A stretch of DNA of 64,000 bases from Verrucolacustris abundans (GCA_965194535.1 OZ239145.1:1302001-1366000), one strand, 5' to 3'; shown: positions 9,603 to 18,276, counted from the first letter of the stretch. Program-made: numbers and translations. The notes: generated by a model from the letters alone, not told the origin.

Positions 9603-12600
9603 TTAGGCCGATGCGACGAGGATATCGGGTTTCTGTAGATCTTCATCCACAACACGACTCCGCTCACCGACTTTGATATCCAGACACAAGCTCTGCATTT
9701 CTTTGATCAACACGTTGAAGGACTCAGGCGTTCCGGCTTCAAGAGAATTGTCACCTTTAACAATACTCTCGTAAATCCGGGTACGTCCCGCCACGTCGTC
9801 TGACTTGACGGTAAGGAGCTCCTGAAGGGTATAGGCGGCGCCATAGGCCTCCATCGCCCAAACTTCCATTTCTCCATACCGTTGACCACCATACTGCGCT
9901 TTACCACCCAAGGGTTGCTGGGTGACCAAAGAGTACGGTCCGACCGCTCGAGCGTGAATCTTGTCTGCGACCAAGTGATGTAACTTGAGCATATAGATCA
10001 AGCCCACAACTACGCGCTGATCAAAAGGATCGCCCGTACGACCGTCGATCAGGACAGACTTACCGTCCTCATCCAAGTGCGCTTTTTTCAGAAACTCGCG
10101 GATCTTGGTTTCACTGATTCCGTCAAATACAGGGGTTGCCACATTGAATCCCAGCGCTTTCGCAGCGATTCCCAAGTGTGTTTCCAAGACCTGTCCTACA
10201 TTCATTCGGGAAGGTACACCCAGCGGATTAAGAATAATGTCCACAGGGGTTCCATCGGGAAGGAAAGGCATGTCCTCTTCCGGCACAATACGGGCTACAA
10301 CACCCTTATTTCCGTGCCGTCCGGCCATTTTGTCACCCACGGAGATCTTCCGTTTGGCAGCAACATACACCTTCACCTGCTTGATGATTCCAGGGTCAAT
10401 ATCTTCACCCGACTCCAATCTCTCCATCTCCATATCTTTTTCATTGGAGAGTTGGTTAAACTTCTGCTCGTAACTCGAGATGATCTCACGGATTTTGATC
10501 CGGATCGGACTCGGGTCGATTTCGATGTGATTGTACACATCGGCAATCTTTCGGAGCAGGGTCTTGGTGATTTTACGGTTGGCGGGAATGATGATCTCAC
10601 CCGTCTCCGCATTGACTACATCCAGAGGAATCTTTTCATTCAACAGAATATTAGAAAGAGCTTGGGTCAACTCCTCCTTCATCTCTGCATGTTTCTTGAT
10701 GTACTTGTCGTCAACTCCTTTGGCATGCCGTTTGGCTTCGCCAGGAGCTAACTTGATCACGTCTTTCTTGATGGCCCCACCTGTGGTCTTTACATCCATC
10801 ACGATTCCTGCGGAACCAGAGGATACGACCAGTGAGCTGTCTTTCACATCGGCTGCTTTTTCACCGAAGATGGCGCGCAGAAGGCGTTCTTCAGGCGCCA
10901 ACTCCGTTTCACTCTTCGGGGTAATTTTACCAACGAGAATATCCCCTGCTTTCACCTCAGCTCCGATTCGAACAACCCCATCAGGTCCGAGGTTCTTTAA
11001 AGCCTCATCTCCGACGTTCGGGATGTCTCGAGTAATTTCCTCAGGTCCAAGCTTGGTGTCTCGAGCTGAAATCTCGAACTCTTCGATGTGGATACTTGTA
11101 TAAACGTCCTCTTTGACCAGTCGTTGGCTCAACAAGATCGCGTCTTCGAAGTTGTACCCATGCCACGGCATGAAGGCCACAACCACGTTCCTGCCCAGAG
11201 CTAACTCGCCCTGGTCGGTACAAGGTCCGTCCGCGATGACCATTCCCTTGGTAACACGCTGACCCACCTTCACCACAGGCCGCTGATTCACACAGGTGCC
11301 ATTGTTGGAGCGCATGAACTTCAAGAGGTCATACACATAAATACCTTTTTCAGGATCCGTCTTCATTCGCTTACGGTTTTCAGGGGCTTCCCCATCTTCC
11401 GTCACGATGACTTGACGAGCTGTGACCGAGGCAACCTTGCCCGATCCCTCACTCAAAATCATGGCGTGAGAATCACGGGCGACTTTCGCCTCCATTCCCG
11501 TGCCGACCACGGGAGATTCTGAGATAAGAAGCGGAACGCCTTGCCGTTGCATGTTCGAGCCCATCAAGGCTCGGTTCGCATCGTCATGCTCCAAAAATGG
11601 AATCAAAGCCGCTGCAACCGATACCAACTGTTTGGGCGAAACATCCATGTAGTGAACCTTGTCGGGTTCTACTTCCAAGAATTCTCCCCGATAACGGACG
11701 GAGACTCGTGGCGAAGTGAACTTGCCATGGCCGTCAACAGCTGAATTCGCTTGGGCCACAATGAAATTCTCCTCTTGGTCAGCCGTAAGAAAATCATGCT
11801 CTTCCTTCACACGACCATTCTCTACCTTGCGATAGGGAGTTTCGATGAAGCCGAATTCATTGATTTTTCCAAAGGTGGAAAGACTGGAGATCAATCCAAT
11901 GTTTGGACCTTCAGGCGTCTCAATCGGACAGATCCGGCCGTAATGGGACGGATGCACGTCACGAACTTCGAAGCCTGCACGCTCCCGACTCAAACCTCCG
12001 GGTCCAAGGGCGGACAAACGTCGTTTGTGCGTCATTTCGCTCAAAGGATTTGTCTGATCCATCAACTGCGACAGCTGACTCCGACCGAAGAAATCTCGGA
12101 TCATGGCAGACAGCGCCTTCGGATTGATCAGCTTCTGAGGCGTCATACCTTCCGTGTTCACATCGAACAGGGTCATCCGCTCTTTCACGAGACGCTCTGT
12201 TCGGCTCAGACCTGTGCGACACTGGTTCGACAGGAGTTCGCCCACGGTTCGGACACGGCGACTTCCCAAATGATCAATATCATCGGTAGTCCCCTCACCC
12301 AATCGCAGGTTGATGAGATAGCTGGTTGCAGCCACCACATCCTCACGGGTCAGAATTCGGGTCAAAAGGTCGGTCTGTAGACCTAATTTCTGATTTAATT
12401 TGTGCCGTCCCACACGACCGATGTCGTAGCGTTTCGGATCAAAAAAGAGCCGCTTCAGCAAAGCCTTAGCGTTCGTTACAGTGGGTGGATCGCCAGGGCG
12501 CAAACGCCGATAGATTTCCTTGAGAGCTCCCTCGGTGTCTTTGGTCGGATCCTTCTTCAAACACTTAAGAATCGTGTCGTCCACACGAATATCGACGACT

Positions 12601-13433
12601 TCAGCGCTTTTCATTCCTAAATCAAGCAACTGACGGACAACACCCTTGGTTAAAGGCTCAAAAGCACGAGCTACAACCAAATCCGCATTGGCCGTATCCC
12701 GCACCTCTTTGATGAGAACCTTTTGACTCAACTCGTTCTCCTCAAGATCTTCCGCCAACTTGAGATTCTCGATCCGGTAAAAGAGCGAGATAATCTCCTC
12801 ATCCGTGCTGTAGTCCAGGGCACGAAGAAGAGTGGTGAGTAGGAACTTCCTACGACGTTTCCGCCGGTCCAAATGAACGTAGAGGAGGTCGGAAGTATCA
12901 TAAGAAACTTCCAGCCAAGAACCCCGATCCGGAATAATCCGGTAGCTGTGCAGCAACTTACCATTCGCATGCACGCTCGACTCAAAACAGATTCCGGGAG
13001 AACGATGGAGCTGGCTCACAATCACCCGCTCTGCACCATTCACCACAAAGGTTCCCTGCTTGGTCATCAAGGGGAGTTCCCCCATGTACACCCGTTCCTC
13101 AATCGTGGAACCATCGTTATGCAAAACGAAGGTCACATAAAGAGGCGCTGCATAGGTCACGCCTTCACGGAGACACTCGATCGGTCCGTTCTTGGCCTTA
13201 CCCAATTCGTAATGACTAAAGTCGAGTTTGATCTTCTCGTCGTAAGACTCGATCGGGAAGACTTCACGAAAGACGGCCTGCAAGCCTACATCACTCTTCC
13301 GTTGCTTCGGGTTGATGCCCTCTTGGAGGAAGGCACGGTAGGAGTCCAACTGAACCTCCATGAGGTTCGGCATCTCCACCGTCTCGGGCAACCGCCCGAA
13401 ATTGACCCGCTCGACTTTGGTCGATTTCGACAT
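9603..13433 (-). CDS. rpoB: DNA-directed RNA polymerase subunit beta
   Basis: 1276 residues. The rifampicin-pocket segment has MDQTNPLSEMTHKRRLSALG with the usual D, H and S residues, so nothing suggests intrinsic rifampicin resistance. Catalytic-core blocks ETPEGPNIGLI, GYNFEDAI, KMAGRHGNKGVV and the C-terminal GGKAQYGGQRYGEMEVWA are present. AAGGAG sits 8 bp before the ATG at 13433, within a 36-bp spacer that also holds a GNRA-type hairpin. It precedes rpoC in the canonical order. Confidence 0.98.
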   Translation of the reverse strand: MSKSTKVERVNFGRLPETVEMPNLMEVQLDSYRAFLQEGINPKQRKSDVGLQAVFREVFPIESYDEKIKLDFSHYELGKAKNGPIECLREGVTYAAPLYVTFVLHNDGSTIEERVYMGELPLMTKQGTFVVNGAERVIVSQLHRSPGICFESSVHANGKLLHSYRIIPDRGSWLEVSYDTSDLLYVHLDRRKRRRKFLLTTLLRALDYSTDEEIISLFYRIENLKLAEDLEENELSQKVLIKEVRDTANADLVVARAFEPLTKGVVRQLLDLGMKSAEVVDIRVDDTILKCLKKDPTKDTEGALKEIYRRLRPGDPPTVTNAKALLKRLFFDPKRYDIGRVGRHKLNQKLGLQTDLLTRILTREDVVAATSYLINLRLGEGTTDDIDHLGSRRVRTVGELLSNQCRTGLSRTERLVKERMTLFDVNTEGMTPQKLINPKALSAMIRDFFGRSQLSQLMDQTNPLSEMTHKRRLSALGPGGLSRERAGFEVRDVHPSHYGRICPIETPEGPNIGLISSLSTFGKINEFGFIETPYRKVENGRVKEEHDFLTADQEENFIVAQANSAVDGHGKFTSPRVSVRYRGEFLEVEPDKVHYMDVSPKQLVSVAAALIPFLEHDDANRALMGSNMQRQGVPLLISESPVVGTGMEAKVARDSHAMILSEGSGKVASVTARQVIVTEDGEAPENRKRMKTDPEKGIYVYDLLKFMRSNNGTCVNQRPVVKVGQRVTKGMVIADGPCTDQGELALGRNVVVAFMPWHGYNFEDAILLSQRLVKEDVYTSIHIEEFEISARDTKLGPEEITRDIPNVGDEALKNLGPDGVVRIGAEVKAGDILVGKITPKSETELAPEERLLRAIFGEKAADVKDSSLVVSSGSAGIVMDVKTTGGAIKKDVIKLAPGEAKRHAKGVDDKYIKKHAEMKEELTQALSNILLNEKIPLDVVNAETGEIIIPANRKITKTLLRKIADVYNHIEIDPSPIRIKIREIISSYEQKFNQLSNEKDMEMERLESGEDIDPGIIKQVKVYVAAKRKISVGDKMAGRHGNKGVVARIVPEEDMPFLPDGTPVDIILNPLGVPSRMNVGQVLETHLGIAAKALGFNVATPVFDGISETKIREFLKKAHLDEDGKSVLIDGRTGDPFDQRVVVGLIYMLKLHHLVADKIHARAVGPYSLVTQQPLGGKAQYGGQRYGEMEVWAMEAYGAAYTLQELLTVKSDDVAGRTRIYESIVKGDNSLEAGTPESFNVLIKEMQSLCLDIKVGERSRVVDEDLQKPDILVASA

Positions 13434-13449
13434 GCTACGTACTCCTTAT

Positions 13450-13463
13450 CCCGGTTTCCCGGG
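13450..13463 (-). promoter_or_regulatory. GAAA-tetraloop hairpin between rplL and rpoB
   Basis: On the minus strand the spacer reads CCCGG-GAAA-CCGGG followed by ATAAGGAG, the rpoB ribosome-binding site. The 5-bp GC stem with a GNRA loop has no T-run, so it is not a classical terminator. In other bacteria this spacer holds a partial attenuator or an RNase processing site that lowers rpoB output relative to L7/L12. That role is inferred here. Confidence 0.5.
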
Positions 13464-13469
13464 GATTGG

Positions 13470-13853
13470 TTATTTGATCTCTACCTTGGCACCAGCAGCT
13501 TCAAGCTTCTTCTTGATCTCAGCAGCCTCGTCCTTCGTGGCACCTTCCTTGATGGTTTTGGGTGCACCTTCGACAAGCGCTTTTGCATCCGCAAGTCCCA
13601 ATCCAGGCACCACGGTGCGAACTTCCTTAATCACGCCGATCTTGTTGCCGCCTGCATCTTTCAAAACGACTTCGAAAGTTGTTTTCTCTTCAGCAGGTGC
13701 AGCACCCGCAGCCGCTCCGCCTGCTGCCGCTACAGCGACAGGAGCCGCAGCGCTGACGCCCCACTTGTCTTCGAGTTTCTTGACGAGTTCAGACGCTTCG
13801 AGAACGGTTAGCCCGCTCAACGTCGTTACTACTTCTTCCAGATTGATTGCCAT
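13470..13853 (-). CDS. rplL: 50S ribosomal protein L7/L12
   Basis: 127 residues. It is the acidic stalk protein, present in several copies per ribosome and the landing site for translation GTPases. The order is an N-terminal dimerisation helix (MAINLEEVVTTLSGLTVLEASELVKKL), an Ala/Gly-rich hinge at about 38-53 (VAVAAAGGAAAGAAPAEEK), then the globular domain containing KIGVIKEVRTVVPGLGLADAK. A strong AAGGAG precedes the ATG. It is flanked on both sides by hairpin-bearing spacers, which suits its need for higher expression. Confidence 0.98.
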   Translation of the reverse strand: MAINLEEVVTTLSGLTVLEASELVKKLEDKWGVSAAAPVAVAAAGGAAAGAAPAEEKTTFEVVLKDAGGNKIGVIKEVRTVVPGLGLADAKALVEGAPKTIKEGATKDEAAEIKKKLEAAGAKVEIK

Positions 13854-13994
13854 TTTATTTCTCCTTCCCCTGCCCTTTCGATGAAAGGACCGAGGTGTTA
13901 ATGTTTGTCCTAGGTTAGACGATCACACCCGTGACCGAATTATCCCGGAAAGGCTCCCGGGCTAACACAAGGTTATTGCCTTTCATGTACATTG
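13854..13994 (-). promoter_or_regulatory. rplJ-rplL spacer with GC hairpin
   Basis: The 141-bp spacer contains, on the minus strand, a CCCGG / CCGGG inverted repeat at 13944-13961 with an 8-nt loop, followed by ATAA. The same CCGGGATAA ending occurs in the rplL-rpoB hairpin. It may protect or process the rplL message, or host an rplL promoter. No clear -35/-10 pair is visible, and the rest of the spacer shows nothing recognisable. Confidence 0.4.
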
Positions 13995-14519
13995 TTACGA
14001 TGCAGCCGTCGGGGCCGCCTCCGCTTTGCTCTTCATGATCCGAGCCAACCGTGCACCGGGCTCCGCCAAGAGGCGTGCCAAGGTCGAGGCTGGAGCGGAA
14101 ATTGCACCCAAAAGCCTTGCCCGAAGAACTTCTTCGGAAGGCAGATCAGCCAACATCACAATTTCGCTTACGCCTAAAACTTTTCCGTCCATCAATCCAG
14201 AACGCAGGCTTGGACGAGTAAATTCCGCCTTAAACGTCTTAATCACCTTCGCTGCGGCCGGAGCATCTTTTCCACCCGAAACAATCGCAGTCTGGCCCGC
14301 TAGATCTTTACCCAAACCAGCCAAGACATCCTCGCCGATCGCACGCTTGAACAAGGTATTCTTCACGACCTTCACGGCCGCTCCTACCTTGCGCAGACGC
14401 CCCCTTAGCTCAGAAAATTCAGAGACCTTCATCCCTGTATAATCCAAAACGATCAAATACGGAGAGGATTTGACCCACTCCCGAATTGTATCAATGACTA
14501 ACGCTTTTTCTTCTTTCAT
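13995..14519 (-). CDS. rplJ: 50S ribosomal protein L10
   Basis: 174 residues, full length. L10 anchors L7/L12 dimers to the GTPase-associated centre. Typical features are an early basic segment, VVKNTLFKRAI in the rRNA-binding domain, and a C-terminal helix for L7/L12 binding. AGGAG precedes the ATG at 14519. Only 12 bp separate it from rplA, so there is no room for the separate L10 autoregulatory leader known in other bacteria. Confidence 0.97.
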   Translation of the reverse strand: MKEEKALVIDTIREWVKSSPYLIVLDYTGMKVSEFSELRGRLRKVGAAVKVVKNTLFKRAIGEDVLAGLGKDLAGQTAIVSGGKDAPAAAKVIKTFKAEFTRPSLRSGLMDGKVLGVSEIVMLADLPSEEVLRARLLGAISAPASTLARLLAEPGARLARIMKSKAEAAPTAAS

Positions 14520-14531
14520 AAATCTCCTCGT

Positions 14532-15248
14532 TTAATCCTCTGACCCCGCAGCTGCATCCGCCACGGCCAACGGAATTCCAGGTGAAAATGTGGCTGAGAG
14601 AACGCAATTCTTCAGATACTTGCCTTTGGCTCCCGCAGGACGTGCACGGGAAACAGATTCAATGACGGCATTCACATTCTCGCCCAACGCCTTGCCTTCA
14701 AAACTTAGTTTTCCACAGCTCACGTGAAGGTTGGAGCCCTTATCGATCTTAAATTCGACACGGCCCGCCTGACACTCCTTAACGGCTTTTGCGGTATCTT
14801 CGGTCACCGTTCCCGTTTTTGGGTTCGGCATCAAACCTCGAGGTCCGAGCACCTTTCCTAGTTTACGGACTTCGATCATCGCATCCGGAGTCGCCACAGC
14901 CACGTCGAAGTCGGCCCAACCCTCCTGAACTTTCTTGATTAAATCTGCGAAGCCCACAGCAATAGCCCCAGCCGCTTTGCCTGCCTCTGCCGCTGCTCCT
15001 TGGGCAAAGACGATGACACGGACTGTTTTGCCCGAACCATGAGGGAGACTCACGGTGCCACGAACCACTTGATCGCTTTGTTTCGGATCCACACCTAAAT
15101 GAAACGAAAGATCGACGCTCGGATTTCCCTTGCTCTTGCCTGCAGGCATCTTCTTTAAAATGGATACTGCGTCAGGAATGCTGTAGCGCTTTTTCGGCTC
15201 GAGCAATTTAGTGGCTTCTTCGTAACGGCGACTAGGTTTCTTAGGCAT
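14532..15248 (-). CDS. rplA: 50S ribosomal protein L1
   Basis: 238 residues. L1 forms the mobile stalk next to the E site and in many bacteria represses the L11 operon. The start is the ATG at 15248 (MPKKPSRRYEE) with AGGAG 7 bp upstream. A TTG two codons earlier is less likely. Family blocks SFHLGVDPKQSDQVVRGTV, GRLMPNPKTGTV-like LGPRGLMPNPKTGTV, and GKLSF are present. It starts 11 bp after rplK. Confidence 0.97.
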   Translation of the reverse strand: MPKKPSRRYEEATKLLEPKKRYSIPDAVSILKKMPAGKSKGNPSVDLSFHLGVDPKQSDQVVRGTVSLPHGSGKTVRVIVFAQGAAAEAGKAAGAIAVGFADLIKKVQEGWADFDVAVATPDAMIEVRKLGKVLGPRGLMPNPKTGTVTEDTAKAVKECQAGRVEFKIDKGSNLHVSCGKLSFEGKALGENVNAVIESVSRARPAGAKGKYLKNCVLSATFSPGIPLAVADAAAGSED

Positions 15249-15259
15249 GATCAATCTCC

Positions 15260-15685
15260 TTAGTCTGCAATCTCAAGGCCCATCTGTCGGGCCGTTCCTG
15301 CAATGGTGCGAAAAGCGGCCTCATCCGAAGCTGCATTAAGGTCGTTCCTCTTAATTTTCACAATATCCATCACCTGCTTCTTCGTTACCTTGCCCACCTT
15401 CAAACGATTCGGTTCCTTTGATCCAGAAGCCAAGTTAGCAGCTTTTTTGAGAAGTACGGATGCAGGAGGACTTTTCGTGATAAACGTAAAGGTCTTGTCC
15501 TTATAAACAGTGATGACGACAGGAAAAATATTTCCGGCTTCTTTTGCCGTCCGCGCATTAAATTCCTTACAAAAAGCCATGATGTTCACACCCTGCTGAC
15601 CGAGTGCCGGGCCTACGGGAGGAGCTGGGTTTGCCGCCCCAGCGGGGATCTGAAGTCTGATAATTCCTGTGATTTCTTTAGCCAT
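15260..15685 (-). CDS. rplK: 50S ribosomal protein L11
   Basis: 141 residues, the standard length. L11 binds the GTPase-associated region of 23S rRNA and is needed for RelA activation. The proline-rich N-terminal segment PAGAANPAPPVGPALGQQGV is complete, followed by IMAFCKEFNARTA and the rRNA-binding C-terminal domain. AAGGAA lies upstream. It begins 6 bp after nusG, so the L11 operon is fused to secE-nusG. Confidence 0.98.
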   Translation of the reverse strand: MAKEITGIIRLQIPAGAANPAPPVGPALGQQGVNIMAFCKEFNARTAKEAGNIFPVVITVYKDKTFTFITKSPPASVLLKKAANLASGSKEPNRLKVGKVTKKQVMDIVKIKRNDLNAASDEAAFRTIAGTARQMGLEIAD

Positions 15686-15691
15686 AAAAAC

Positions 15692-16264
15692 TTAGTTCCT
15701 TTCCACCTGCCAATATTCCAACTCCACGGGAGTGGACCGTCCAAAAATAGAAACCGCCACGCGAACCCGTCCTCGCTCCGTATCCACCTCTTCCACCACG
15801 CCCTCTTGGCTCTGGAAAGGACCATCCCCCACCTTGACCCGATCCCCGACGGCAAAAATAATCTTCGGGGTAATTTTCTCTTCTTTCTCGCGAATCTGAC
15901 TCAACATTCCGTCCACCTCATCCTGCTTCATAGGAGTCGGCCGATCTCCGTCTGCGAAACCCAAAACGCCGGGAGTTTCCTTCACAAAGTACCAGGGGAC
16001 TTCGTGCAATTTTTTCTCAGAATCGTACAACTCCATCTTCACGAAAATATATCCAGGGTAAAGTTTCCGCTCGGTCTCAACCTTCTTTCCCCTCTTAATC
16101 TCGGAAATGCGCTCGGTTGGAATAATTACTTCCTGTACCACTTCCCCCAACTCCTCGGTCTTGATCCGGCTCAACATGTGACGCTTCACATTGGTCTCTT
16201 GACCAGAAAGAACGTGTACCGCGAACCAGCGGGCTTCAGCTGCAGGAGTTGCGATCTCGCTCAT
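15692..16264 (-). CDS. nusG: Transcription termination/antitermination protein NusG
   Basis: 190 residues. The NGN domain begins with WFAVHVLSGQE and contains KLYPGYIFVKM. It is followed by the C-terminal KOW domain (FAVGDRVKVGDGPFQSQEGVVEEV). NusG binds RNA polymerase, promotes processivity, and links polymerase to Rho or to S10 on the ribosome. It starts 3 bp after secE, and no strong ribosome-binding site is seen, which suggests coupling to secE translation. Confidence 0.97.
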   Translation of the reverse strand: MSEIATPAAEARWFAVHVLSGQETNVKRHMLSRIKTEELGEVVQEVIIPTERISEIKRGKKVETERKLYPGYIFVKMELYDSEKKLHEVPWYFVKETPGVLGFADGDRPTPMKQDEVDGMLSQIREKEEKITPKIIFAVGDRVKVGDGPFQSQEGVVEEVDTERGRVRVAVSIFGRSTPVELEYWQVERN

Positions 16265-16267
16265 GGA

Positions 16268-16570
16268 TTAAAACCTCACCAACCAGCCAACAACTCGGCT
16301 GATTAAAAAATCGAATCCCGAGGTGTAAGCAGCCAACACCAAGGTAGTGAGCGCCACAACCGTGGTGCTATCGATCAACTCCCGATATTTCTTCATGCCC
16401 GACTCACTCGGGTCCCAAGGCCATGAGCACTTCACGAGTTCCCCTTTTACCTCGACCACGAACTTGGAAATTTGAGACCGATTGAGAAAAATAGCTGCCA
16501 CGGCGCCGAAGGAGATAACTCCCACAACGATCGTGATCAACCAGCTTCCACCGATCTTCAATGCTTCCAT
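16268..16570 (-). CDS. secE: Preprotein translocase subunit SecE, two-TM form
   Basis: SecE clamps SecY in the Sec channel. The start is the ATG at 16570 (MEALKIGGSW) with GGGAGA 10 bp upstream; any earlier start would run into the tRNA-Trp gene. At 100 residues it has two hydrophobic stretches, about 8-29 and 68-92, with the conserved amphipathic segment between them. The usual VxWPS motif reads KCSWPWDPSESGMKKY, a few residues longer than normal. Identity rests on this segment and on its position before nusG. Confidence 0.92.
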   Translation of the reverse strand: MEALKIGGSWLITIVVGVISFGAVAAIFLNRSQISKFVVEVKGELVKCSWPWDPSESGMKKYRELIDSTTVVALTTLVLAAYTSGFDFLISRVVGWLVRF

Positions 16571-16597
16571 TTCGTAATCTTTCTCCCTTGTAAGGTG

Positions 16598-16670
16598 CAG
16601 GGCAGGAGGGACTCGAACCCCCAACCGACGGTTTTGGAGACCGCTACTCTACCAATTGAGCTACTGCCCT
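16598..16670 (-). tRNA. tRNA-Trp (anticodon CCA)
   Basis: A 73-nt cloverleaf on the minus strand. The acceptor stem is AGGGCAG/CTGCCCT, the D-arm GCTCAATTGGTAGAGT, the anticodon loop CTCCAAA with anticodon CCA, the T-arm loop TTCGAGT and the discriminator base G. The 3' CCA is not encoded. It lies between tuf and secE, 27 bp before the secE start, so it must be cut out of the polycistronic transcript. Confidence 0.97.
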
Positions 16671-16739
16671 CCTTTTCCGTCCGGTTGGGCAGATCCCACT
16701 CAAAGAGTGGGCGCTTCCCTCCGGTATGATTCGTGGGGG
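16671..16739 (-). other. tuf 3' spacer with stable hairpin
   Basis: The 69-bp spacer between tuf and tRNA-Trp holds a perfect 7-bp stem, CCCACTC-TTT-GAGTGGG, at 16695-16711. No T-run follows, so it is more likely an mRNA 3'-end stabiliser or processing signal than a terminator. It would help separate the abundant tuf message from the tRNA and secE transcript. Confidence 0.45.
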
Positions 16740-17933
16740 TTAGGCCACGATTTCGGTGACGCGCCCGGCGCCTACCGTTTTTCCACCTTCACGGATAGCG
16801 AAGCGGATCTGCTTCTCCATCGCGATGGGGGTAATCAGTTCGACTTCGATGTCGACATTGTCTCCGGGCATCACCATTTCCACCCCGGCCTTCAAGGTCA
16901 CGACCCCCGTCACGTCCGTTGTGCGGAAGTAAAACTGAGGACGATATCCATTAAAGAAAGGTGTGTGACGACCGCCTTCGTCCTTACTCAGAACGTAGAC
17001 TGTCGCTTTAAACTTGGTGTGAGGCTTGATCGTCCCTGGCTTGGCGATGACCTGCCCGCGCTCCACATCCTCTTTTTTCGTTCCACGCAGGAGGAGACCG
17101 ACGTTGTCGCCCGCCTCCGCTGTGTCGAGGAGCTTGCGGAACATTTCAACGTCCGTAACGACGGTCTTGGCCGTAGGCTTGATACCCACGATCTCAACCT
17201 CTTCCATCTTCTTGAGAATGCCGCGCTCCACACGACCAGTGACGACGGTTCCACGACCTTCGATGTTGAACACGTCTTCCACGGGCATCAGGAAGGGCTG
17301 ATCCTTCGGACGCTCAGGGATGGGGATAAATTTATCAACTGCATCCATGAGTTCCATGATGCACTTGGCCGCATCGCTCTTGGGATCGCCAGACTCCAAG
17401 GCTTTCAAGGCACTACCTTTGATGATCGGAATCTTGTCTCCGGGGAATTCATACTTCGTCAGGAGTTCACGTACTTCAACCTCGACGAGTTCCAACAGGT
17501 CTTTGTCGTCCACCATGTCCACTTTATTCAGAAAGACAACGAGTGCAGGCACACCGACCTGACGGGCCAACAAAATATGTTCGCGGGTCTGAGGCATCGG
17601 ACCGTCTGCCGCGCTGACAACAAGAATGGCGCCATCCATCTGGGCGGCTCCCGTGATCATGTTTTTCACATAGTCAGCGTGTCCAGGACAATCCACGTGC
17701 GCGTAGTGCCGTGTTGCCGTTGCATACTCTACGTGAGAGGTATTGATCGTAATTCCGCGCTCTTTTTCCTCGGGCGCGTTATCGATCTGGTCATATGCGC
17801 GAGCTTCGGCCAAACCGCTCTTGGAAAGGATCGTGGTGATGGCCGCGGTTAGTGTGGTTTTCCCGTGATCAACGTGCCCAATGGTGCCGATGTTGACGTG
17901 GGGTTTCGAACGGTTGAATGCCTCTTTCGCCAT
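16740..17933 (-). CDS. tuf: Elongation factor Tu
   Basis: 397 residues. EF-Tu delivers aminoacyl-tRNA to the ribosome. G motifs are exact: GHVDHGKT (19-26), DCPGHADYV (from 81) and NKVD (136-139). The switch I region ERGITINTSHVEY is present, and domains 2 and 3 are complete. A strong AAGGAG precedes the ATG. It sits between two tRNA genes, the position of tufB in E. coli. No tuf follows fusA, so this may be the only copy. Confidence 0.98.
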   Translation of the reverse strand: MAKEAFNRSKPHVNIGTIGHVDHGKTTLTAAITTILSKSGLAEARAYDQIDNAPEEKERGITINTSHVEYATATRHYAHVDCPGHADYVKNMITGAAQMDGAILVVSAADGPMPQTREHILLARQVGVPALVVFLNKVDMVDDKDLLELVEVEVRELLTKYEFPGDKIPIIKGSALKALESGDPKSDAAKCIMELMDAVDKFIPIPERPKDQPFLMPVEDVFNIEGRGTVVTGRVERGILKKMEEVEIVGIKPTAKTVVTDVEMFRKLLDTAEAGDNVGLLLRGTKKEDVERGQVIAKPGTIKPHTKFKATVYVLSKDEGGRHTPFFNGYRPQFYFRTTDVTGVVTLKAGVEMVMPGDNVDIEVELITPIAMEKQIRFAIREGGKTVGAGRVTEIVA

Positions 17934-18003
17934 AAATTCTAATCTCCTTGCCTTGCGGTTTCAGATCTCCTAGTTCGCCGGATCGGAACTCCGCCGACCG
18001 TGT

Positions 18004-18015
18004 CCCCACTCGGGG
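18004..18015 (-). other. Short hairpin in tRNA-Thr to tuf spacer
   Basis: A CCCC-GAGT-GGGG stem-loop lies about 15 nt past the 3' end of tRNA-Thr on the minus strand. It is a plausible processing landmark between the tRNA and the tuf leader. The rest of the 96-bp spacer shows only the tuf ribosome-binding site. Confidence 0.3.
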
Positions 18016-18029
18016 TTTCACAGCGACCG

Positions 18030-18102
<73 letters not shown>

Positions 18103-18107
18103 GAGAT

Positions 18108-18127
18108 GGAATTCGTTTACGAATTCC
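18108..18127 (-). promoter_or_regulatory. Perfect 20-bp palindrome at 5' side of tRNA-Thr
   Basis: GGAATTCGT-TT-ACGAATTCC is a perfect 9-bp inverted repeat ending 5 bp upstream of the tRNA-Thr 5' end. A third GAATTC follows at once, giving three GAATTC hexamers within about 26 bp. In RNA it would form a hairpin in the leader, perhaps guiding 5' processing. In DNA it could be an operator. The structure is seen directly; the function is inferred. Confidence 0.5.
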
Positions 18128-18210
18128 GGAATTCGCCCGGCGTTTTCCCTTCGGCACGAAATCTGCTTCAGAGCCTATCGGCTTAAAACAAAAAATCAGA
18201 CCAAGGGGAA

Positions 18211-18246
18211 ACGATAAGCATGCCTACTTCCCAACCCCCCTGTCAA
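18211..18246 (-). promoter_or_regulatory. Candidate promoter of the tRNA-tuf-ribosomal super-operon
   Basis: A perfect -35 hexamer TTGACA is at 18246-18241 on the minus strand. The -10 is weaker: CATGCT (spacing 18) or the adjacent TTATCG/TATCGT. It is about 110 bp upstream of tRNA-Thr and just past the end of the FHA gene, where a promoter is needed. An A/T-rich near-palindrome (A-run, TCTGA, T-run) lies at about 18255-18276 between the FHA stop and the -35, and could be a weak terminator for the upstream operon. Confidence 0.45.
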
Positions 18247-18276
18247 CACCCTCTTACAAAAAAAATCAGATTTTTT

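Noticed and set aside
12873..13811. Plus-strand frame spanning the rpoB start and rplL
   Set aside because: It crosses three features on the other strand, including the hairpin spacer, and its translation shows no domain.
16300..16624. Longer SecE starting at 16624
   Set aside because: The extra N-terminus would be translated from the tRNA-Trp gene. The ATG at 16570 has its own ribosome-binding site.
16656..17852. Long plus-strand open frame (398 codons) opposite tuf
   Set aside because: It is the mirror of the highly conserved tuf gene, with no recognisable domain. Strong codon bias in tuf creates the open antisense frame.
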